Shown: in pieces, positions 1-9,072 of the stretch | Numbering within the stretch: the first letter of the stretch is position 1 | Layout: the number at the start of each line of letters is the position of its first letter | Source: JBMTVN01 sp046047235 | Lineage (GTDB): Bacteria > Verrucomicrobiota > Verrucomicrobiia > Limisphaerales > JAHDYP01 | Length of the DNA stretch: 21,610 nucleotides | Direction: 5' to 3' | Assembly: GCA_046047235.1 (NCBI GenBank) | Contig: JBJOII010000076.1 | Span: forward strand, 1-21,610 | The notes under the pieces: generated by a model | Database searches by the model: none | Told to the model about the DNA's origin: nothing | What the model saw: only the letters and a program-made list of their open reading frames with translations | Program-made: the position numbers and the translations under genes

Positions 1-3000
1 CATCGCCTCGGTAAACTCCTGGACCGCTTCACGGGAGTGGGACAGGGAACCCCAACAGCAATCCGCCCCCATCCGCCTCGAGGCCGGCAAAACCTACTAC
101 ATCGAAACACTCCACAAGGAAGGCGGTGGAGGAGACAACATCGCAGTAGGCTGGCAGCTGCCAGACGGCACCCTCGAACGCCCCATCCCCGGCAATCGCC
201 TCTCCCCCTTCATGGTCTCGTTCGACCCTCCCTCAATCACCTCCGAACCCCAGGACCTCGAACTCGAGGAAGGACAAGCAGCCGTCTTCCAGGTCAATGC
301 CACTGGAGCAGAACCCCTCCTCTTCCAGTGGCAACGCAACGCCATCCCGATGCCCGGCGAAAACCTCCCACGACTCACTATCAGCCCGGTAACCCTCGCC
401 GACGATGAGGCCACCTTCCAATGCATCATTAGCAACCCCCTCGGCAACACAACCAGCCGTACCGCCACCCTCCGCGTGCACTCCGAAACCATCGCCCCCG
501 AACTCTACGAAACTCGCCCCGCCCCCAACAGCAGCGTGCGCTCCTTCTCCCAAGTCGTCATTCGTTTCACCGAAAGCGTCCAAGGCATCGATGCCAGTGA
601 CCTCCTCGCCAACAACCAGCCCGCCGCCAGCGTCAGCGGAATCGGTGCAGGCCCCTACACTTTCTCTTTCAACCCGGAAAACCTCGCACCCGGCAGCATC
701 ACCCTAACCTGGAATCCCAATCACAACATCACGGACACCGCCCGCAACCCCAACCCCTTCAGCCCCTCACCCTGGACATGCCAGCTCAACCCCGCAGCAA
801 ACTTCAGCTCCGTCCAAATCAGCGAGTTCCTCGCCTCCAATAGCACCGGCCTGACCGACGAAGAAGGCGAACCCCAGGACTGGATCGAACTGTGGAACCA
901 AAACATCAGCTCCATCAACCTCACAGGCTGGGCCCTCAGCGACGACCCCAAGAACCCCGCCCAATGGACCTTCCCCAATGTCTCCATCCCCGGGGGCGGC
1001 CGCCTCGTCGTCTTCGCCTCAGGCAAAGACCGCAAACCCACCACCCGCGGCTCCAACCTCCACACCAACTTCAAACTCAGCCGATCCGGCGAACCCCTCG
1101 CCCTCTATTCCCCCGAACAACCACCACTGCCCCTCGACGGATTCATAGCCGACAACTACCCCGAACAACGCACCGATGTTTCCTATACCCGTAACACCGA
1201 CGGAACCTGGAGCTACTGCAAGACACCCACCCCACGCCTCAACAACAGCACCGACACGGTCTCCGGCCTCACCGAACCACCCCACTTCTCCTCCACCCGC
1301 GGCCATTACGCCTCACCCCTCAGCCTCTACCTGAGCTGCCCCACTCCCGGTGCCACCATCCGCTATACCACCGACGGCAGCGAACCCACTGCAAACCAGG
1401 GGACGGAATACTCCCAACCCATCCCGGTCGTTACCGCCACGGTCATCCGCGCAGCCGCTTTCCACCCGGACCTCCTCCCCTCCGATGTTGTATCCCACAC
1501 CCTCCTCGCCGGACGGGCATCCCGTAACCGCTTCCTCCCCACGCTCTCGCTCGCAGCCAATAACTCGGACCTCTGGGGCCCCACCGGCATCATGGAACCC
1601 GGCAACACCATCAACCATGGCATCGCCTGGGAACGCCCCGTGTCGGTCGAATACTTCGTCCCCGAGGACAATAGCGGCTTCGCCCTCACCGCCGGCTTAC
1701 GAATCCAAGGAGGAGCCTGGGTGAGGGAACGCTACAGCCCCTCCGCCAGCCTGCCCTACAGCAAATACTCCTTCCGCCTCTACTTCCGCGGCGACTACGG
1801 AACCAGCACTCTCCACTACCCCCTGTTCCCCGACTGCCCCATCAATGAGTTCGAACGCATCGTCCTCCGCGCCGGAATGAACGACCATTCCAACCCGTTC
1901 CTCGTCGACGAACTGGTGCGCCGACTCCACGCCAATATGGGCGCCATCGCCAGCCACGGAACCTTCGTCCACCTCCACCTCAACGGATCCTACAAGGGCG
2001 TCTACAACCCCACCGAACGTATCGATGTCGACTTCCTCCGATCCTACACCCAAAGCACCAACGACTGGGACCTCATCGCCCAGTTCAATGAACTGCAGGC
2101 AGGCGACATGACCGAATGGAACCGCCTCTCATCCACTATCCTCGGACGTGACCTGTCCGACCCCGCCAACTACGCCGCCGTAGCATCCCAGCTCGATATG
2201 GATGCCTTCATCGATTACCTCCTGCTTAATATCTACACCGGCAACGGCGACTGGCCATGGAACAACTGGCGCGCCGCCCGCGAACGTAAGCCCGGCGCCA
2301 AATGGTTCTTCGTCGTATGGGACGCCGAATGGTCCTTCGGCAACTCCGGCCGCTCCGTCTACGTCAATACCATCAACGAAGAACTCGCCGCCAATGCCCC
2401 CATCGCCAACTTCTTCCGCGCCCTCACCGCCAGCCCCGAATTCCGCCTCCGCTTCGCCGACCGCTACGAACACCACATGCACAACAACGGCGCCCTCACC
2501 GATGAGAACATCCTCGCCCAATACCTCGAACTGCGTAACACCCTCCTGCCCGCCATCCCCGGCCTCCTCGATACCATCCAAACCATCTGGATCCCCCAGC
2601 GCAGGAACATCATCATCCAACATCTCAAAAACGCCAACCTCTACGCCTCCGATAACACCCCGTCGCTGAACCAGCACGGCGGAACAATCCCCCCGGGCTT
2701 CAACCTCACGCTCCAGGCCAATACCGGCACCATCTACTACACCACCGACGGAACCGACCCCGCATCCTCCCCCAACTCCACGATCCGTAACATCGAACTC
2801 GTCCATACCAATACGCCCAAGACTATACTCGTGCCCTCCACCACAAACGGCGGCAGCCAGCTCGGCGATTCCTGGAAAGGCGGCAGCGAACCATTCAATG
2901 CCTCCGCCTGGCAGACCGGCGCCGGCGGCGCAGGCTATGACCTCAGCGCCGATTACCAGGACTATATCGGTGTCAACCTCCTCCCCGAAATGAGCGGAAT

Positions 3001-6000
3001 CCAGTCCTCCGTCTTCCTCCGCATCCCCTTCACGCTCAGCCCCACCGACCTTCAGGGACTCGACCAACTCAAACTCCAGGTCCGCTATGATGACGGCTTC
3101 GTCGCCATGCTCAATGGCGTGGTGATCGCCTCCGCCAACGCACCCGAAAACCCGGCCTGGAATTCCAGCGCCACCACCAGCAACCCCGACAACGCCGCCA
3201 TCGAATGGCAACTCTTCGACGTCTCCACCCACCTGAACACGCTCCAGGCCGGCCCCAATATCCTCGCTGTCCACGGCCTCAACGTCGCCCCCAACAGCAG
3301 CGACATGCTCATCGATGCCCTCCTCACCGCAACGGAACCATCCCAGTGGATCCCCTCCCCCAGCGCCACCCCCTACACCACCCCGTTCACGCTCCCCCAG
3401 TCCTCCACTGTCAAAGCTAGAACCCTCCTCAACGACGAATGGTCCGCCCTCCTCGAAGCCCACTTCCTGGTAAACCTCCCCTCGGTCCCCCTCCGCATCA
3501 CCGAAATCATGTACCACCCGGAAGGTAACGAAGCCTTCGAGTTCGTCGAAATCTCCAACCTCTCCTCCCTCCCCCTGAAACTCGATAACCTGCGCCTCCA
3601 AGGCGTCGACTTCACTTTCCCCGTCGGCTCCACAATCCAGGCCGGTCAGTCCATCGTCATCGCCTCAAACCTCGACCCCGCCGCCTTCGCCCAACGATAC
3701 CCCCAAGTCACAGTCTCCGGCTTCTTCAATGGCTCGCTCGCCAATGACGGCGAACGCATCACTCTCCTCGACCCCCACGGCGCAGTCATCCACTCCGTCA
3801 CCTACGATGACTCATTCCCCTGGCCCGCCACAGCCGATGGTCAAGGCCCCTCACTCGAACTCTCCGACCCCTACGCCGACCCCAACGCACCCGGCTCATG
3901 GTTCGCCAGCAGCAACCCTCTCGGCTCCCCTGGCACCGCCAACCCCATCCCCGCCACCCCTCGCGTCCTGCTCTCCGAAATCCTCACCGAAAATCTCGGC
4001 ACCACCCCGCACGAAGGCTCCCTCCCGGATTGGATCGAACTCCATAACCCCTCCGCCTCACCCGTCCAGCTCGGCAACTGGAGCATCTCCGACAACTCCA
4101 ACCCCAGACGCTTCGTCTTCCCCGCCAATACCACCATCCCCGCCGGAGGATTCCTCGTCGCCTGGGCCGATACCAACCTCACCACCTCAGGAATCCACCT
4201 CGGCTTCAGCCTCAAAACGTCAGGCGAAACCATCAGCCTCTACGACTCCAACACCAACCGTGTCGACTCCATCACCTTCGGCCCCACGGTCCCCAACCTC
4301 ACCCTCGGCCGAATCTCCCCCACCTCGCCCTGGACCCTCTGCAACGCCTCCCCCGGCACAAGCAATAGAACAGTCGCAACCGCCGCCCCTGACCAGGCCA
4401 CCATCAACGAATGGCTCGCCAACCCCCTGCCCGGCGATGATGACTGGATCGAAATCCATAACCGCAGCTCCTCCTTCCCCCTCGCCCTCAAAGACTATAG
4501 CCTCAGCCACGCCGGCCATATCCACCGGTTCACCAGCCCCCTCTTCATCCCCACCAAAGGATTCCTGCTCATCCACGCAGATGAACAACCCGGCCCCGAC
4601 CATGCCCCCTTCAAAATATCCGCCAGCGGCGGCACGCTAACCCTGCTCAGCCCCAGCGGAAACACCATCGATACGGTCAGCTATGCCAGCCAAACGGAAT
4701 CAGTCTCCTCAGGCCGCTTCCCCGATGGCACCGCCAACCTCACACAGTTCCCCTTCAGCGCCACCCCGGGCCAAAGCAACTTCCTCCCATCCCCCACCAC
4801 CCCCAGATTCAATGAGTTCCTCGCTGAAAACCAATCGCTGGCCACCGACTTCCAGGGCCGTACCGCCGATTGGCTCGAACTCCATAACCCGGGAACAACC
4901 ACCTACGACCTCTCCAATTGCAGCCTCGCCATCGGCAACCCCTCCAACCCCGATTGGACCTTCCCCCCCGGCACCACGCTCCAACCCGGAGGCTTCCTCC
5001 TCATCACCTGCGAACCTTCGCTCCCCAACTCCACCCAACCCCAGCCTGTCCCCAATGTCTCCCGCGGATTACCCAAAGAAGGCACAACACTCACCCTCCT
5101 CAGCCCCCAGGGAACCCCGCTAGATCAAATCGCCTACGGCCCACAAATTCCCGACAAAACCTGCGGCTTCACCCCCTCAGGCTGGACTCTGCTGGCTTCC
5201 CCCACCCCCACCACCATCACCGCCGACCCTCACCCCCACGGAACCGCCAGCTCACTGCGAATCAATGAATGGCTCACCAACCCACTCACCTCCTCTCCCT
5301 GGATCGAACTCCTGAACCCCACCCCACTGCCCATCGCACTCTCCGGCCTCACTCTCGCCAATGACCCGTCCATCGCCGGACTCCTCTCCACCCCCACCAT
5401 CACCCCGCTCTCCTACATCAACGCCTCCGGAAGATCCGTCTTCATCGCCGATAACCAACCCGATGCGAACCCTGCCCACCTGCCCTTCACGCTCAGCCCA
5501 TGGGCCGGAAATGTCGTCCTCGCAGAAAACAACTCCATCATCGATGCCGCATCCTACGGCCCCATGCTCCCCGACGCTTCCCTCGGCAGGTTCCCCGACG
5601 GCAGCACAGACATCGTCCCATTCTCCACGTCACCCAGCCCGAACGAACCCAATTACCTGCCCCTCACCAGGGTCGTCATCAACGAAGTCCTCGCCCATAC
5701 TGACCCCCCGCTCGAGGACGCCGTCGAGCTCCACAACCCCACCAGCGAAATGGTGAACATCGGCGGCTGGTTCCTCAGTGATGACCCCGATGACCTGCGC
5801 AAGTTCCGCATCCCCGCAAATACCACCATCCCCGCCGGAGGATTCCTCGTCATCTATGAATACCAGCTCAATGGCGGCGCCGGTTCCAACTCGCCCTTCA
5901 CGCTCAATTCCTACCTCGGCGATTCCATCTACCTCTCCGAAGCCGGCGTTCTCGATACGCTCACCGGCTACCGCTCCCAAGTGCACTTCGGCCCCACCGC

Positions 6001-7099
6001 CAACGGTGTCGCCCTCGGTCGCGTGGCCACCAGCATCGGCCATGACTTCGCACCCCAACTCAACCCCAGCTTCGGTGCCTCCAACCCCACCAGCCTCACC
6101 CAGTTCAGATCCGGCACCGGAGCCCCCAACCCAGGCCCCGCCATCGGCCCCGTCACCATCCAGGAAATCCTCGCCACACCACCCGACCTCGGCGACCTCA
6201 ATAACCCCGCCCACGCCGAATTCCTCGAACTCGCCAACCTCAGTAATACCCCCATCCCCCTATACGACACCGCCCACCCCGAAAATACCTGGAGAATCAC
6301 CGGCGGCATCCGGTTCTCCTTCCCGCAAAACACCACTCTCCAACCCGTCGAATCCATCCTGCTCGTCGGCTTCAACCCCGCCACAAACCCCGATACGCTC
6401 CAACGCTTCCTGCACCGCTACCACGTCCCAAACCAAACCCGCGTCTTCGGCCCCTTCGAAGGCCGACTCGCCGATGAAGGCGAAACGCTCTCCCTCGAAC
6501 GCCCCGACAACCCCCAAACCAGCGGACCCGATACCGGCCTCGTCCCCTATGTGCTCGTGGAAAAAATCCAATACACCAGCTCCTCCCCCTGGCCCACCGA
6601 CGGCATCGGACTCGGGACATCACTCCAAAGAGCCACACCCAACCTCTTCGCCAATGACCCCGCCAATTGGATCAGCACCCTCCCCACCGCCGGCCGTCGC
6701 ACCCTACGCCCCAACCTCGACACCGATAACGACGGTATCCCCGATGACTGGGAAACCGCCTTCTCCATGGACCCGGCTAACCCCGACGACGCCAATGCCG
6801 ACGACGACCAGGACGGCATGAGCAACTATGCGGAGTTCCTCTCCGGCACAAACCCCACCTCCGCCACCAGCCTCCTCGCCCTGAACGCACAGGCCCCCTC
6901 CGACGGCCATAACCGGCTCCTCCTCGAAACGTCCCCGGGAATCTCCTACTCCATCCTCTACCTGGATACGCTCTCCGGGAACTGGCTGAACCTCATCGAC
7001 CTCCCCGCCACCCTCTCCGGTGGCTGGATCGAAATCACCGACCCCATCCCCGCAGCCCCACAACGCTACTACCGCGTCCAAACCCCCGCCAACAACTAG
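1..7099 (+). CDS. Giant multidomain surface/secreted protein (PA14, Ig-like, CotH, eight lamin-tail domains), 5' end missing
   Basis: The frame is open from base 2 to the TAG at 7097-7099, so the start and any signal peptide lie outside the window. The ATG at 212 is internal, because bases 2-205 encode a PA14 end (IRLEAGKTYYIETLHKEG, then NIAVGWQLPDG). Modules follow in this order by nucleotide: Ig-like about 221-480; a second bacterial Ig-like about 500-780; LTD1 about 812-1130; chitobiase-C-terminal-like about 1290-1490 (IRYTTDGSEPT); CotH kinase-like about 1615-2580; a split second chitobiase-like domain 2680-3470; LTD2-8 starting near 3490, 3965, 4398, 4801, 5257, 5668 and 6151; a thrombospondin-3-like Asp-rich segment 6715-6860 (DTDNDGIPDDWE); and a tail ending YYRVQTPANN. 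No LPXTG or PEP-CTERM signal is visible at the C-terminus. In known families, LTD, PA14 and Ig modules bind ligands or polysaccharide, and CotH domains can phosphorylate protein. The role here (adhesion or polymer binding at the cell surface) is inferred. Product identity as this architecture is secure; function is not. Confidence 0.93.
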   Translation, partial: IASVNSWTASREWDREPQQQSAPIRLEAGKTYYIETLHKEGGGGDNIAVGWQLPDGTLERPIPGNRLSPFMVSFDPPSITSEPQDLELEEGQAAVFQVNATGAEPLLFQWQRNAIPMPGENLPRLTISPVTLADDEATFQCIISNPLGNTTSRTATLRVHSETIAPELYETRPAPNSSVRSFSQVVIRFTESVQGIDASDLLANNQPAASVSGIGAGPYTFSFNPENLAPGSITLTWNPNHNITDTARNPNPFSPSPWTCQLNPAANFSSVQISEFLASNSTGLTDEEGEPQDWIELWNQNISSINLTGWALSDDPKNPAQWTFPNVSIPGGGRLVVFASGKDRKPTTRGSNLHTNFKLSRSGEPLALYSPEQPPLPLDGFIADNYPEQRTDVSYTRNTDGTWSYCKTPTPRLNNSTDTVSGLTEPPHFSSTRGHYASPLSLYLSCPTPGATIRYTTDGSEPTANQGTEYSQPIPVVTATVIRAAAFHPDLLPSDVVSHTLLAGRASRNRFLPTLSLAANNSDLWGPTGIMEPGNTINHGIAWERPVSVEYFVPEDNSGFALTAGLRIQGGAWVRERYSPSASLPYSKYSFRLYFRGDYGTSTLHYPLFPDCPINEFERIVLRAGMNDHSNPFLVDELVRRLHANMGAIASHGTFVHLHLNGSYKGVYNPTERIDVDFLRSYTQSTNDWDLIAQFNELQAGDMTEWNRLSSTILGRDLSDPANYAAVASQLDMDAFIDYLLLNIYTGNGDWPWNNWRAARERKPGAKWFFVVWDAEWSFGNSGRSVYVNTINEELAANAPIANFFRALTASPEFRLRFADRYEHHMHNNGALTDENILAQYLELRNTLLPAIPGLLDTIQTIWIPQRRNIIIQHLKNANLYASDNTPSLNQHGGTIPPGFNLTLQANTGTIYYTTDGTDPASSPNSTIRNIELVHTNTPKTILVPSTTNGGSQLGDSWKGGSEPFNASAWQTGAGGAGYDLSADYQDYIGVNLLPEMSGIQSSVFLRIPFTLSPTDLQGLDQLKLQVRYDDGFVAMLNGVVIASANAPENPAWNSSATTSNPDNAAIEWQLFDVSTHLNTLQAGPNILAVHGLNVAPNSSDMLIDALLTATEPSQWIPSPSATPYTTPFTLPQSSTVKARTLLNDEWSALLEAHFLVNLPSVPLRITEIMYHPEGNEAFEFVEISNLSSLPLKLDNLRLQGVDFTFPVGSTIQAGQSIVIASNLDPAAFAQRYPQVTVSGFFNGSLANDGERITLLDPHGAVIHSVTYDDSFPWPATADGQGPSLELSDPYADPNAPGSWFASSNPLGSPGTANPIPATPRVLLSEILTENLGTTPHEGSLPDWIELHNPSASPVQLGNWSISDNSNPRRFVFPANTTIPAGGFLVAWADTNLTTSGIHLGFSLKTSGETISLYDSNTNRVDSITFGPTVPNLTLGRISPTSPWTLCNASPGTSNRTVATAAPDQATINEWLANPLPGDDDWIEIHNRSSSFPLALKDYSLSHAGHIHRFTSPLFIPTKGFLLIHADEQPGPDHAPFKISASGGTLTLLSPSGNTIDTVSYASQTESVSSGRFPDGTANLTQFPFSATPGQSNFLPSPTTPRFNEFLAENQSLATDFQGRTADWLELHNPGTTTYDLSNCSLAIGNPSNPDWTFPPGTTLQPGGFLLITCEPSLPNSTQPQPVPNVSRGLPKEGTTLTLLSPQGTPLDQIAYGPQIPDKTCGFTPSGWTLLASPTPTTITADPHPHGTASSLRINEWLTNPLTSSPWIELLNPTPLPIALSGLTLANDPSIAGLLSTPTITPLSYINASGRSVFIADNQPDANPAHLPFTLSPWAGNVVLAENNSIIDAASYGPMLPDASLGRFPDGSTDIVPFSTSPSPNEPNYLPLTRVVINEVLAHTDPPLEDAVELHNPTSEMVNIGGWFLSDDPDDLRKFRIPANTTIPAGGFLVIYEYQLNGGAGSNSPFTLNSYLGDSIYLSEAGVLDTLTGYRSQVHFGPTANGVALGRVATSIGHDFAPQLNPSFGASNPTSLTQFRSGTGAPNPGPAIGPVTIQEILATPPDLGDLNNPAHAEFLELANLSNTPIPLYDTAHPENTWRITGGIRFSFPQNTTLQPVESILLVGFNPATNPDTLQRFLHRYHVPNQTRVFGPFEGRLADEGETLSLERPDNPQTSGPDTGLVPYVLVEKIQYTSSSPWPTDGIGLGTSLQRATPNLFANDPANWISTLPTAGRRTLRPNLDTDNDGIPDDWETAFSMDPANPDDANADDDQDGMSNYAEFLSGTNPTSATSLLALNAQAPSDGHNRLLLETSPGISYSILYLDTLSGNWLNLIDLPATLSGGWIEITDPIPAAPQRYYRVQTPANN
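1615..2580 (+). other. CotH kinase-like domain within the giant protein
   Basis: This segment matches the CotH family, atypical protein kinases first known from Bacillus spore coats. Visible motifs are GVYNPTERIDVDF near 2000-2036 (the Gly-x-Tyr...Glu...Asp signature), NGDWPWNNW near 2242-2268 (the Asn-x-Asp...Asn metal/ATP site), and VVWDAEWSFG near 2312-2341 (the Asp-containing site followed by Gly). All the usual polar catalytic positions appear to be kept, so an active enzyme is possible. In this phylum the domain is commonly found beside LTD and chitobiase-like modules in exported proteins, where its substrate is unknown. Confidence 0.8.
2680..3470 (+). other. Chitobiase-C-terminal-like domain split by an inserted β-sandwich domain
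   Basis: The first half (about 2690-2800) carries TIYYTTDGTDPASS. The expected second half (strands plus VKARTLLNDEWSALLEA) only appears about 530 nt later, near 3340-3470. Between them lies a galactose-binding-like segment containing YDDGFVAMLNGVVIASANAP and LQAGPNILAVHGLN, a module often seen in verrucomicrobial surface proteins. I read this as a domain nested inside another domain. Boundaries are approximate. Confidence 0.6.
4127..4159 (+). repeat. 33-nt direct repeat, copy 1 (in LTD3)
   Basis: This stretch is identical base for base to 5819-5851, and both copies encode the lamin-tail segment NTTIPAGGFLV in the same frame. The preceding 5-6 bases match except for one third-position change. 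The rest of LTD3 and LTD7 has diverged much more, so this patch points to recent conversion or strong constraint. Confidence 0.9.
5819..5851 (+). repeat. 33-nt direct repeat, copy 2 (in LTD7)
   Basis: Second exact copy of the 33-nt segment at 4127-4159, again within a lamin-tail domain and in frame. The two copies lie 1692 nt apart. Confidence 0.9.
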
Positions 7100-7119
7100 A
7101 GCGGTTGAGCAAAGGGTGT

Positions 7120-7180
7120 GACCGGAGGGACCCTGCGAATGGGTCCCGGTCAAGGAAGGCGCTAAACGAATAGCTGAGCC
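7120..7180 (+). terminator. Two weak tandem hairpins between convergent genes
   Basis: The first hairpin pairs GACCGG+GACCC (7120-7133, with AGG bulged) with GGGTCCCGGTC (7141-7151), giving an 11-bp stem with a 7-nt loop. The second pairs GGCGCTA (7158-7164) with TAGC...GCC (7171-7180, TGA bulged) and is followed by TGTTT. Neither has a strong U-tract, so they may slow polymerase or need Rho rather than being classical terminators. They sit where transcripts of the giant gene and the rhomboid gene meet. The rest of 7100-7262 shows no gene. Confidence 0.35.
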
Positions 7181-7262
7181 TGTTTCGATGAAGCCTGACC
7201 CAACCTGGCTCTATGCAGCAGCCAAAACAGCCAACGACGTTCTGTAACCGCTCAAGCCAACC

Positions 7263-8444
7263 TCAGGATCGACCGTATCTCTGCAACGCCCGCACCCGAT
7301 CCAACCCCTCCCGAGCCCGACGCTCCACCCCATCATCGGGACCCGACTCCAACGCCTCCAGAAAATGCTGCCGTGCCGCAGGCAATTGCCCCAGCTCGAG
7401 CAAGTGAATCAACCCCGCCCCCAAATGCGCCTCCGCCAACCCCGGCCCTCTGGGATAATCCCTCAAATGGCGGCGATAGATAGTCAAGGCGGCTTGCGGA
7501 TGCCCGTTCGCCCCCAGCCATCCAGCCAAAGCTAAACCCCGCTCCGGCCCCAACACACCCCGCGTCGCACCCGGCGCAATTGCAAAATAAAGCCGCGCCG
7601 CCCGCTCAAAATCACCCGCACCCAAGGCATCCCCCAAGGCATCCCCTCCCGCCTCCTCCAACTCAACCTCCACCTCCCGACGGTATTCCTCCCCACCCCG
7701 ATCCAGTTCCCGCCGATCCCAATACCAAGCCATCGCCAACCCCGCCAGAAATCCTCCCAAATGAGCCCCATGCGCAACCCCACCAGCGCCCCCCTGCGAC
7801 ACCAGAAAAGGAAACAAATTGTCGATGATGAGATACACACCCAAAACAAACCGGGCCGGAATCTCCACCACGTTCATGAATATCGGGAATAAAAATACAA
7901 ACACCCGAACGGTGTTCCTCGGAAACCACAAAAAATAAAAACCCAGCAACCCCGAGATCGCCCCGGATGCCCCCACCAACGGCAAGGGAGACCTCCCCAC
8001 AAAAAGACTGTAGAACAAGGTGGCCGCCACCCCGGTTGCCAAATACGCCGCCAAATACCGCCACTTCCCCATCCGGTGCTCCACGTTGTCCCCATAAATC
8101 CACAAGAACAACATGTTCCCCGCCAGATGCATGAACCCCCCATGCAGAAATATCGATGTCACCAAATCGATCCACTCCGGCGCCGCCGGCCGAAACCCGT
8201 GCTGAAACAAATACACGTCGTAAGCCGTTATCCCCCCCAAAACCGACCTCCAATCCGCGCCCGGAGGAACCAACTGCATCAGCACCTCCAAATACTCCTT
8301 CAGTGCAGGATCACTCAACTCCGGCGGCCTCATCCCCAACGGGAGCGTAACCAATAGATACACCAGCACGTTCGCCCCAATCAGCAGCCAGGTCACAACC
8401 GGAACCCCTCTCGGATTGGGGGCATCGCTCAAGGGAAGTATCAT
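7263..8444 (-). CDS. Rhomboid-family intramembrane serine protease with TPR-like C-terminal tail
   Basis: Membrane protease that cuts transmembrane substrates inside the bilayer. I chose the ATG at 8444 (393 aa, MILPLSDAPNP), because rhomboids commonly start MIPLRD-NP, a GGGGTGA lies just upstream, and it begins 4 nt after the thpR stop; a start at 8468 would add eight residues. Numbering from 8444: six hydrophobic segments, the HxxxHxxxN segment in TM2 (H101, H106, N110), catalytic Ser160 in GASGAISG, and catalytic His228 in AHLGGFLAG. After TM6 the last ~130 residues are soluble, rich in Ala/Leu/Glu helices and resemble TPR repeats (for example AALTIYRRHLRDYPRGPG), probably a cytoplasmic protein-binding tail. 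It is the last gene of a three-gene unit after the reductase and thpR. The substrate is unknown. Confidence 0.92.
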   Translation of the reverse strand: MILPLSDAPNPRGVPVVTWLLIGANVLVYLLVTLPLGMRPPELSDPALKEYLEVLMQLVPPGADWRSVLGGITAYDVYLFQHGFRPAAPEWIDLVTSIFLHGGFMHLAGNMLFLWIYGDNVEHRMGKWRYLAAYLATGVAATLFYSLFVGRSPLPLVGASGAISGLLGFYFLWFPRNTVRVFVFLFPIFMNVVEIPARFVLGVYLIIDNLFPFLVSQGGAGGVAHGAHLGGFLAGLAMAWYWDRRELDRGGEEYRREVEVELEEAGGDALGDALGAGDFERAARLYFAIAPGATRGVLGPERGLALAGWLGANGHPQAALTIYRRHLRDYPRGPGLAEAHLGAGLIHLLELGQLPAARQHFLEALESGPDDGVERRAREGLDRVRALQRYGRS

Positions 8445-8448
8445 CCGG

Positions 8449-9069
8449 TCACCCCAATGCTGCCGCACTCAAAATCGTATACCGCGCGCCAGCCCCATGC
8501 AGATCGCTCCGCATCAAAACCACCTCCCGGACAGTCCACCCCACCCTCCGCATGCCGCCTGCAATACCCCCGATCACCCCATCGTCAACCACCCCCCCCG
8601 AGTCCGACCTGAAACGACCCAGGGTAATATGCGGCTGAAAAGCCCTCAGCTCGCGATGATCACCATACCCTACCACCGCCTCGCTCACCCGGCGCTGCAA
8701 CTCCCCCAACGCAGTCACATCACCACCCAGACCCGCCCACAAAACCCGCGGCCGCCCCCGATCCGGAAACACCCCCAAACCCTCCAACCTTAACTCAAAA
8801 GGCCCCAGCACGCTTACCGCTGACTCCACCGCCGCACCCAGCGCATCCATGTCCCCCACCGCCGCCTCCCCCAAAAAATGAAGCGTCAAATGCATCTGCG
8901 AAGGCTCCGCCCAACGCAGACCACCATCGAGCTTCTTCCTCAACAACCGCTGCACCACCTCCAATTCCTCCAATACTGCCGCATCCAACAAGACCGCCAC
9001 AAAACACCGGATGCGCTCCGGTTGCTGCGATCCCTCTTCCTCCTCAATTTCTCTTATCATCACGCCCAT
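8449..9069 (-). CDS. thpR: RNA 2',3'-cyclic phosphodiesterase (2'-5' RNA ligase family)
   Basis: Soluble enzyme of the 2H phosphoesterase superfamily. ThpR opens 2',3'-cyclic phosphate RNA ends to 2'-phosphate and in vitro can join tRNA halves by a 2'-5' bond. The two defining HxTx motifs are present: HLTL at residues 60-63 and HITL at 147-150. The start RCFVAVLLDAAV (about residues 21-32) is the usual first strand. Its 206 aa is somewhat longer than the usual ~180 because of a polar N-terminal extension (REIEEEEGSQQPE). The ATG at 9069 is 3 nt after the reductase stop. The ATG at 9060 (residue 4) has better spacing to the GAGGG upstream and could be the real start. It is translated with its neighbours in one unit. 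There is no evident functional link to them. Confidence 0.93.
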   Translation of the reverse strand: MGVMIREIEEEEGSQQPERIRCFVAVLLDAAVLEELEVVQRLLRKKLDGGLRWAEPSQMHLTLHFLGEAAVGDMDALGAAVESAVSVLGPFELRLEGLGVFPDRGRPRVLWAGLGGDVTALGELQRRVSEAVVGYGDHRELRAFQPHITLGRFRSDSGGVVDDGVIGGIAGGMRRVGWTVREVVLMRSDLHGAGARYTILSAAALG

Positions 9070-9072
9070 CCC

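Noticed and set aside
2129..3601. 490-residue open frame on the − strand inside the giant gene
   Set aside because: The + frame here encodes clear CotH and β-sandwich domains. The − frame is a Gly/Val/Glu-rich shadow produced by the C-ending codons of the + gene.
3729..4640. 303-residue Ser/Pro/Thr-rich + frame
   Set aside because: Out-of-frame reading of the lamin-tail array; the low-complexity composition and lack of a domain match fit a shadow.
5778..6821. 347-residue + frame rich in Pro/Ser/Thr
   Set aside because: Same cause: a shadow of LTD7-8 and the Asp-rich segment, which read well in the other frame.
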